Below, one piece after another: positions 52,337 through 58,319 of a stretch of DNA of 58,319 nucleotides (the stretch's first letter is position 1; the number at the start of each line of letters is the position of its first letter). The notes below the pieces were generated by a model. The model searched no databases, had not been told where the DNA came from, and saw only the letters and a list, made by a program, of their open reading frames with translations. The translations under genes and the position numbers were made by a program. Source of the stretch: Rhodococcus sp. (in: high G+C Gram-positive bacteria) (GTDB lineage Bacteria; Actinomycetota; Actinomycetes; Mycobacteriales; Mycobacteriaceae). The DNA is taken from NCBI GenBank assembly GCA_004211695.1, contig SEEV01000002.1:1-58319 (forward strand). Reading direction: 5' to 3'.

Positions 52337-54961
52337 ATGGGTCTGTCATGGCCACTGATTCACCGAGAGACCGAACTGAACTTAATTACCAAGTCATTGA
52401 CGACTCGGGAAAACGGTTGCGGCGTGGTCCTGACCGGCGCTCCAGGCGTAGGCAAGACCACACTCGCCCGAATGGCCGCCGACTCGATCCCCGGTGACGT
52501 GCGTTGGGTCGCTGGCACCGAGTCCGCCCGTGGCATCCCACTCGGAGTCTTCGCACACCTGGTTGGTGCATCCACCTCACGCGACCCCGTGGCCTTCCTC
52601 TCGGCCGCCCGGAACGCACTGCTCGAGAACACAGGCACCAGACACACCGAACTCATCCTCGGTGTCGACGACGCTCACCTCCTGGACCAACTCTCCGCCA
52701 CCCTGCTGCACCAACTCGTCCTCGACCACGCCGTGCACATCGTCGCGACGGTGCGCAGCGGCGAGACGGTCCCTGATGCAATCACAGCCCTGTGGAAAGA
52801 CGGACACGTACTGAGGATGGAACTTTCCCCCTTCACACGCGAACAAAGCATCAAACTGATCGAATCCGTGTTGGGCGGCCCCCTTGAAGGCCTCAGCGCG
52901 GACATGATCTGGCAGGCCTCCGGCGGCAACGCACTTTTCGTCCGGCACCTCGTTGAGGGTGCTGTGGAAGCGGGAACGCTACGCACCTCGCGTGGCGTAT
53001 GGCAGCTTCGCGGCCGAGCAACCATCACGTCTGAACTCGCCTCACTGCTCGAAGACCGTATCGCCCAGATACCCCAAGAAGTTCTGGCCGCACTGCAGTT
53101 CCTCACGGTATGTGAGCCCCTGGACCTCGACATTCTCAACACGCTCGCCGGCGACGAAGCAGTGGAGGAAGCCGAGCGCCGCGGCCTCATCACTATCGTG
53201 GACCAACACCAACTGAATGTCCGATTCACCCATCCCCTCTTCGGTGAGGTAGTCCGGCGAGGAGTTGGCCGCGCGGCCGGCCGCAGGCTCCGCGGACAGC
53301 TGGTGGAAGCCCTCAGCCGCCACACGGTGGTGGGGCCAACAAATCGAATCCGTCTCGCCGAACTCACTCTCGACAGCGACAGGCCCATCGATGCTTCGCT
53401 ACTGGCCTCCGCGGCCGAAGACTCGATCGGAATGGCCGATGTCCAACTCGGCGAGAAACTTGCACGGGCCGCCCTCGACAAAACCGGCGGCTTCGAGGAA
53501 GCTGATCTCCTCGCCCGTTCCCTGCTATGGCAGGGTGGCCGAGCTGAAGAGGCCGAAGCAATCCTCAAAGCGTTCTCGCCCGATGACCTCGACCAACGAC
53601 AGCTCGTCCGATGGGGAATCTCGAGGATCGCAAACCTGTTCTGGGCAATCGGCAAAACCGACGACGCAAACCGGATTCTGACCGTTCTGCACGAACGGAT
53701 CACACATCCGAGCCTCGTCGTATGTGTCAACGCGATCGGGTGCGCCTGCGCAGTCTTCGAGAACCGTCCACGAGAATCCGCTGAAGCGGCACAAGCGGTT
53801 CTCGCCGCCGATCACCTCCCGCCGGGAGCAGTTGAGTGGGCCTGCTTCGGCGGCGGCCTCTCACTCGCACTGATGGGACAGGGGCACAGCGTGGCGGAAT
53901 TGGCCGCGCGCAGCGCCGCGGTTGCCGACCACGTCGACGGCCTCCTTCGGTATCCCGCCGCCTTGGGTGAAATCATTGCGCTGACTATGACCGGCAGCTT
54001 CGACACAGCCGAGCGTCATGCGGCGACATACCTCCGGCTCGCCTCGAACGGCAACTATCTCGCGTGGGGTCTCGCAAACATTCTGGTTGCGACCGTCGAG
54101 ATCGCACGCGGGCACTACACCCGCTCAGCAGGCCGCCTCGAACAGGCAATAGCGGCACTGAACGTCGGTGACAGCGCCGACGCGAGTTCGTGGAGCTTTC
54201 CCGCTTACGTCTCACTCAGCCATGCCTACGCAGCACTCGGGCGCATACACGAAGCGCAAAGCATCGTCGACCAAGCCATCGCCCGAGCCGGACCACAGGT
54301 TGCTGTTTTCGCCCCACAGCTCGAAATGTCGAGGGCGTGGTTGGCCGCCGCCCAGGGGGAAACGTCCGGGGCCCTGACGCACGCGCGCAGCGCGGCCTGC
54401 TCCGCCGCCGGGGCCGGCCAACTGGCAATCGAGGCCGGAGCACTACATCTCGCCACACGGTTCAACGATCAGACGACCGAACCCCGACTCACGGAACTGG
54501 CAGCCCAATGCGACGGTCCCCTAGTCTCGCTCGCGGCGCTCCAGGCGCGCGCATTAACCCGAGGAGACGGCCCCGAGCTACATCGTTCAGCGAAGGAACT
54601 TGAGAAGGTTGGCGCAACTCCTGACGCCGCCGACGCCTACGCCCAGGCCGCGGTCGCCTACACGGCCTCCGGAGACCGACGACGATCCGTCGAAGCATCC
54701 GCCGCAGCGGCCTCCCTGGCCGCGCAGTGCGACCACATGTCCTCCCCCGCCCTCCGCGAAGCAGCACACCCACTTCCGCTGACAAGCCGCGAACGCGAAA
54801 TCGCATCGATGGTAGCGGCGGAGCTTTCCAACCGCGAGATCTCCGAGCGCCTCTTCCTATCCCCTCGCACGGTCGAGGGACACATCTACCACGCATGCGT
54901 AAAACTCAACGCCACCGACCGATCAGCGCTCACCGACATCATGAGGAACACTACCAAGTAG
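52337..54961 (+). CDS. LAL-type LuxR-family regulator with AAA ATPase (paralogue 2)
   Basis: 874 residues from ATG 52337 (MGLSWPLIHRETELNLI). Walker A GAPGVGKTT is at about 33-41, the Walker B-like GVDDAHLLDQL near 109-119, and the C-terminal LuxR HTH at about 810-874 (LTSREREIASMVAAELSNREISERLFLSPRTVEGHIY). It shares with the first regulator the TESARxxPLGxF stretch, VDDAHLLDxLSA, VTAVWKD/ITALWKD and the IEAVLGG/IESVLGG segment. The start is fixed by the leaderless promoter. It is probably a sensor of ATP or a maltotriose-type effector as in the MalT/LAL group, but the ligand is unknown. Confidence 0.9.
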   Translation: MGLSWPLIHRETELNLITKSLTTRENGCGVVLTGAPGVGKTTLARMAADSIPGDVRWVAGTESARGIPLGVFAHLVGASTSRDPVAFLSAARNALLENTGTRHTELILGVDDAHLLDQLSATLLHQLVLDHAVHIVATVRSGETVPDAITALWKDGHVLRMELSPFTREQSIKLIESVLGGPLEGLSADMIWQASGGNALFVRHLVEGAVEAGTLRTSRGVWQLRGRATITSELASLLEDRIAQIPQEVLAALQFLTVCEPLDLDILNTLAGDEAVEEAERRGLITIVDQHQLNVRFTHPLFGEVVRRGVGRAAGRRLRGQLVEALSRHTVVGPTNRIRLAELTLDSDRPIDASLLASAAEDSIGMADVQLGEKLARAALDKTGGFEEADLLARSLLWQGGRAEEAEAILKAFSPDDLDQRQLVRWGISRIANLFWAIGKTDDANRILTVLHERITHPSLVVCVNAIGCACAVFENRPRESAEAAQAVLAADHLPPGAVEWACFGGGLSLALMGQGHSVAELAARSAAVADHVDGLLRYPAALGEIIALTMTGSFDTAERHAATYLRLASNGNYLAWGLANILVATVEIARGHYTRSAGRLEQAIAALNVGDSADASSWSFPAYVSLSHAYAALGRIHEAQSIVDQAIARAGPQVAVFAPQLEMSRAWLAAAQGETSGALTHARSAACSAAGAGQLAIEAGALHLATRFNDQTTEPRLTELAAQCDGPLVSLAALQARALTRGDGPELHRSAKELEKVGATPDAADAYAQAAVAYTASGDRRRSVEASAAAASLAAQCDHMSSPALREAAHPLPLTSREREIASMVAAELSNREISERLFLSPRTVEGHIYHACVKLNATDRSALTDIMRNTTK

Positions 54962-55086
54962 CACCACCATGGATATCCCGGCGCGAGTCCGCCAAGAACG
55001 GTCCGCCACCGTCCGCAGTAGGGCTAAACTCTGGCAGCACATACGAAATAGCCTGCTCTGACAGCGCCGTTGCACTAGTCAGACAG

Positions 55087-56424
55087 TCACCATGAGTTCA
55101 AGTGGCGGTCCGCCGCACCCAGAACCAGCTCCCACACTCGGCCCCCGCAATCAATCCTGAAGTGGCCATCGGACCGCGTACTAAAAGTGCCCTTACCGAC
55201 CCAGTCGATGACCGCGTCGGCGATGGCTCGGTGTGGGCCTTCCCAAGCTGGTGCTGTTTCGTATTGCATGAGGTGACTGGCGCAATTGATCTCGACAAGA
55301 ACCTTCTTCGGGACGGTCAGTGCGTCATAGATGTGGATTGCGTTCGTCAGAGGAATGGTCTTGTCGTCCGTACCGTGGAGGACGAGCGTCGGTATGGTGA
55401 TCGCCTTAGCTACGTCTTTGTTCCAACCCGAATTCGTGAACGTCGGAGAGCGAATCAGACCTGTAGGACTGCTCGTATCGGTGCCACCCCACTTGGCACC
55501 AATTGGGTCGAGAAGTTTTGCCTGCTTGGCGAAGGCCTCGGGGCGCCGGGAGGGACCCTGTCGGGGGACGGGTTGTCCCATCCGCCAAGTGCACTCAGCG
55601 TGAGAGGAAAGGACGTGGACTTCTCGACGGCCGGGAGATTTTTCTCTTCGGTTGCGTAGTCGACGTGGATCTCGGTCCCGTTTGGCCCTGGCAGGGTGTC
55701 GAATAGGGCCGCTACGAAAATGACGCGGTCGATGCCGTCTGCGGCGTCGGTGCCGAGCTGATGAAGAACTCTGCCGACGCGGGGGCCTCCGAACGAGTAG
55801 CCGAGCAGGGAAACCTTACTCAGACCCGTCTTCGAACGCGCGTCGTCGATCACCTGGCGAATGTCTCGGGCCCACACATCGGTGTTCCCGAAGTAGGTCT
55901 TACTCGAATGTTCCTTGTAGGCGCCGTTCAGCGGGTTTGTCCAGAGTTTGGTCTTTTGCTGGTCGAGTGGGAAAGCGATGTTGTTGCGGGTCCGATCGCA
56001 TCCGATGACGCTGCACGATCCGTCTGCTGCATAAATTGGGAAGGCTCCCGTTGGCCGGATCGTCGAGACTGAACCGGGTCGACAACCCATATCCCAGAAG
56101 GTCGGGTGCGAAGGTGTCGATGCCGGCGTATGCGAGCGCTTCCTGAAGACTGAGCGGAGCGAATCCTGGTGTGGTGTGCTGCAGGTCGAAGTGAACTGAT
56201 CCGCCCAGGGTTTTTCCGTGGACAAGAATCATCGCCTTCTTGGCCCTGCACCCGCTGCGCGAGTACGTGGGGCTGACGCGGTGCACACGCAGAGATGCTT
56301 TCTGAGAGGCGAGCTGGTTGTCGGGCATAAGACCTGACGGAACCTGGAACTCGAGGCGGTAGTCCGTCCGTTTGATGCCCGTTTGATCACAATGATGGTC
56401 CTCACACCATTGCGCCGGCCACAC
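55087..56424 (-). pseudogene. Frameshifted alpha/beta hydrolase
   Basis: One hydrolase is spread over three segments. The first (to about 56045) has KKAMILVHGKTLGG and GIDTFAPDLLGYGLS. The second, in another frame (about 56045-55575), has the nucleophile GYSFGGPRVG after RDIRQVIDDAR. The third, back in the first frame (to 55087), has the acid LHGTDDKTIP and His in CASHLMQYE. So the full catalytic set survives but two compensating shifts separate it. The second lies in a run of C-tracts (about 55548-55580), so a sequencing or assembly error is possible. The N-terminus is also unclear and may hold a further shift near 56440. If intact it would be a secreted esterase-like enzyme. Confidence 0.75.
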
Positions 56425-56490
56425 TGAGCGGACACGAGCAAGCGCCCAGTCCAGCGGTTGATGGCGCTCATCGCAGATTCCTCAGACCCC

Positions 56491-57062
56491 TCAATCGTCC
56501 CCGACTGATCGCTTGATGTCACCGATGGTTTCACCGACTAAGAGCATTGGTCTGAGATGGCGTCTATCCGGACAGTCATCACGGCTGGCACAGCACCACC
56601 GATGAATAACACATACGTTCCCTAGTAGATGCCCTACTTCACAACCAGATCGAGAGCTGATGACACCGTTGTGGTCGGTCGCATTCACATCGGCGCCGTT
56701 CTCCACCAGGGCCGTCAGGACGGCAGTGCGCACATCGAATGGGTCGAGCCCTGCCACAGCCAGCGCGGTTTTGCCGGTCTCGTCCTGAGCGTTCACGTCG
56801 GTGCCGGCGTCGACCAACGACTTGATGGAGTCCGACGTATCTTGCTGTCGGTGGAACTGGATATCCACCATCCAGATCAGCGCTGTCCGCCCGTCCCGGT
56901 CCACAACCTTCGGATCGGCACCGTTCGCAAGCAGTAGCAAATAGAGTCGCCGCCACGCGCCCTCGCCGCGCAAATCAACGCCGACTCACCAAGCTCGCCT
57001 CGAAGATTCACGTCGGCACCGGCGGACAACAGTGCTCCTAAGGCGTCGACGAAACTCCTCAT
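56491..57062 (-). pseudogene. Frameshifted ankyrin-repeat gene
   Basis: Ankyrin repeats appear in two frames: ALGALLSAGADVNLRGELGESALICAARA (from ATG 57062) and, after a shift near 56945-56970, LLLLANGADPKVVDRDGRTALIWMV, SLVDAGTDVNAQDETGKTALAVA and ALVENGADVNATDHNGV. The repeat then ends abruptly in non-ankyrin sequence and a stop. Such proteins mediate binding. It lies next to the broken hydrolase, so the pair may once have worked together. Confidence 0.65.
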
Positions 57063-57404
57063 CGACGCCTCGCCAGGTCTTCCCCGACCTTGAGAGCTAG
57101 GCGCTGGATACCAAAGACTTTGGACACTCGGTACCACTTCCCAACGATTCATGATTCTGCGCGTGGGATTGACGGCGCTGCAACCCGCTCGAACGATAGG
57201 GCTGCCGATGGCGAACCAGTAAGGCGCGACGAGCAATCGCCGCGACCGGAGAGTAAGGAGCCACGTGACGATGAGGGCAGTTCAGGGACGCTCCGGCCGA
57301 CCCGGATCGGTATTCGAACTAACGGTAGCGCGCGGGCCACCGCCGGGGCCGGCAGCATCGCGGCACGAAATGTTACTGCCGTGCCACCACCCGCACGGAA
57401 CGTG
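57063..57404. other. Intergenic stretch, no gene seen
   Basis: About 340 bp between the broken ankyrin gene and the DUF4185 gene. I find no supported gene and no strong promoter. Confidence 0.4.
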
Positions 57405-58319
57405 TTAACCCAACACCTGATCGATGTCGATGCCCGCCTTCTCGCACAGCGCTCGCAGCAGTTTGTTGTTCTGCTCGGCCAGCGCGTGGGTGGACAGAAT
57501 GTGGCCGAACTGATCGTCCTGGCGGTCCGCGGGCACCGGGCGGCCTTCGAGACCGAGGTTGGTGACCTCCTTCCATAAGATCTCGGCGATGGCCTCTCGC
57601 AGATCAAGCTTGCGCCCGGACCCGTCATAGAGGGCGACTGGGTGGTCGTCCCGGAACGCGGCGGCGACTTCGCGTGCACTCATGTGTTCGTCCTCCTCGA
57701 TCGGTACTGCGGGTTGAACCTGTACCCGAAATTGCATGGCCCGGTAGGGCCATCCGGATTCGGCCCATTCGGACACAATGATATGAAAGTTGTCGAACGT
57801 GCTGTCCGGGTGCACGTATCCGCCGTACAGGCGGGTCACGACGTCGGGGCCACCGTTCCCGGACGGTCCCCGTACCGGCCGGAATGTTGGAGCGGTGTGC
57901 CAGTTGTCGGTGATCTGTCCGACGACGCGGATGGTGATGTTGTATTCGGCTTCGTTGAAGTAGCTGAGCACCCAGTTGTTCTGCATTCGGCGCAGGCACA
58001 GTTCCCCGACCTTGGAGCCGACCGGCAGGATCGGGGTGGGTGGATTGCCCCATGCCCAGGCGCCGTGGCTGAATCCCCAGGGCTCGTAGAAGTCTCGGTC
58101 CAGCAGCTGGTCCTCGGGGCAGCGGAATAGCAGCACGTTCTTGTCACGTTCGAGGCCGCCGGTGGTCATCACGTAGACGAACCCGTCCCCGCCGCGTTCC
58201 CAGGTCAGCATCCGGCGGTGACCGCCCAATTCCCACCCTTCCCACCGGGCCTTGGGTCCGCCGTGGGTCCAGGTCTCGCCGTTGTCGTCGGAGTATTGGA
58301 TCTCGGTCCACCGCGTGTC
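57405..58319 (-). CDS. DUF4185-like protein, truncated by the window edge
   Basis: At least 304 residues; the frame is open to the right edge, so the N-terminus is missing. The visible part contains TEIQYSDDNGETWTHGG, GFVYVMTTGGLERDKNVLLFRCP, FYEPWGFSHGAWAWGNPPTPILP and NNWVLSYFNEAEYNITIRVV, the pattern of DUF4185 proteins, which are five-bladed-propeller glycosidase-like. After about residue 215 of the visible part a separate helical C-terminal domain (EEDEHMSAREVAAAF...ALAEQNNKLLRALCEKAGIDIDQVLG) resembles end domains of actinophage minor proteins. It may be an enzyme or phage-type appendage. Confidence 0.7.
   Translation of the reverse strand, partial: DTRWTEIQYSDDNGETWTHGGPKARWEGWELGGHRRMLTWERGGDGFVYVMTTGGLERDKNVLLFRCPEDQLLDRDFYEPWGFSHGAWAWGNPPTPILPVGSKVGELCLRRMQNNWVLSYFNEAEYNITIRVVGQITDNWHTAPTFRPVRGPSGNGGPDVVTRLYGGYVHPDSTFDNFHIIVSEWAESGWPYRAMQFRVQVQPAVPIEEDEHMSAREVAAAFRDDHPVALYDGSGRKLDLREAIAEILWKEVTNLGLEGRPVPADRQDDQFGHILSTHALAEQNNKLLRALCEKAGIDIDQVLG

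Noticed and set aside
55071-55086. TGCACTAGTCAGACAG, similar to the right half of sites D and E
   Set aside because: Only a half-site with one base missing, and no plus-strand gene begins downstream.

Overview
The window looks like chromosomal DNA from a high-GC actinobacterium, probably a mycolic-acid-bearing Mycobacteriales member such as the Rhodococcus, Nocardia or Gordonia group. The grounds are codon usage and the LGFP repeats (a mycolata cell-envelope module) in the endolysin at 25.4-27.0 kb. This assignment is inference, because no rRNA or housekeeping gene is present.

Region 1 (1-23.6 kb, all minus strand, transcribed right to left) is an almost gap-free operon for a contractile phage-tail-like particle of the extracellular contractile injection system (eCIS, Afp/PVC-like) class. 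In transcription order it encodes: a DUF4255 tail terminator; an unknown protein; sheath 1; tube 1; a very long sheath 2 with fibronectin-III-like inserts; tube 2; an Afp7-like tube/baseplate adaptor; a 53-residue DUF5908 protein; separate hub and spike proteins; a protein with a C-terminal membrane anchor; a gp25-like protein; a baseplate J/gp6-like wedge; a tail P2 I-like wedge fused to a propeller; a collagen-tailed fibre; an IPT-domain protein; a protein ending in a cationic amphipathic helix; and an unknown protein cut by the window edge. The AAA+ ATPase and tape-measure genes are not in the window and may lie beyond base 1.

Region 2 (23.6-27.0 kb) is divergent. A SARP/BTAD regulator faces away from the eCIS operon. 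The eCIS promoter carries a perfect 11-bp tandem direct repeat 7 nt upstream of a TANNNT -10 box, the classic SARP-box layout. A phage-type amidase endolysin without a signal peptide follows.

Region 3 (27.5-38.2 kb, minus strand) is a second cluster: patatin-like phospholipase, gluzincin metallopeptidase, ComEC-like metallo-beta-lactamase-fold hydrolase, Ycf48-like propeller, LodA-like cysteine-tryptophylquinone oxidase, LodB-like flavoprotein and a VioB-type ferritin-like protein. It reads as an oxidative, amino-acid-modifying and lytic gene set.

Region 4 (38.2-55 kb) is accessory DNA bounded by two paralogous LAL-type LuxR regulators. Between them lie a metzincin, a class 3 lipase, a CYTH-like protein, a Pro-rich surface protein, an unknown 216-residue protein and a membrane protein, with long non-coding or decayed stretches. 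A 16-bp palindrome (GAGTAGTGCRCTACTC and variants) recurs at least five times. In three copies it sits exactly 28 nt upstream of a -10-like hexamer at the same position. One copy heads the patatin/Lod cluster, which suggests one LuxR-type regulon joining regions 3 and 4.

Region 5 (55-58.3 kb) is decaying: an alpha/beta hydrolase and an ankyrin gene are both broken by frameshifts, and a DUF4185 gene runs off the right edge.
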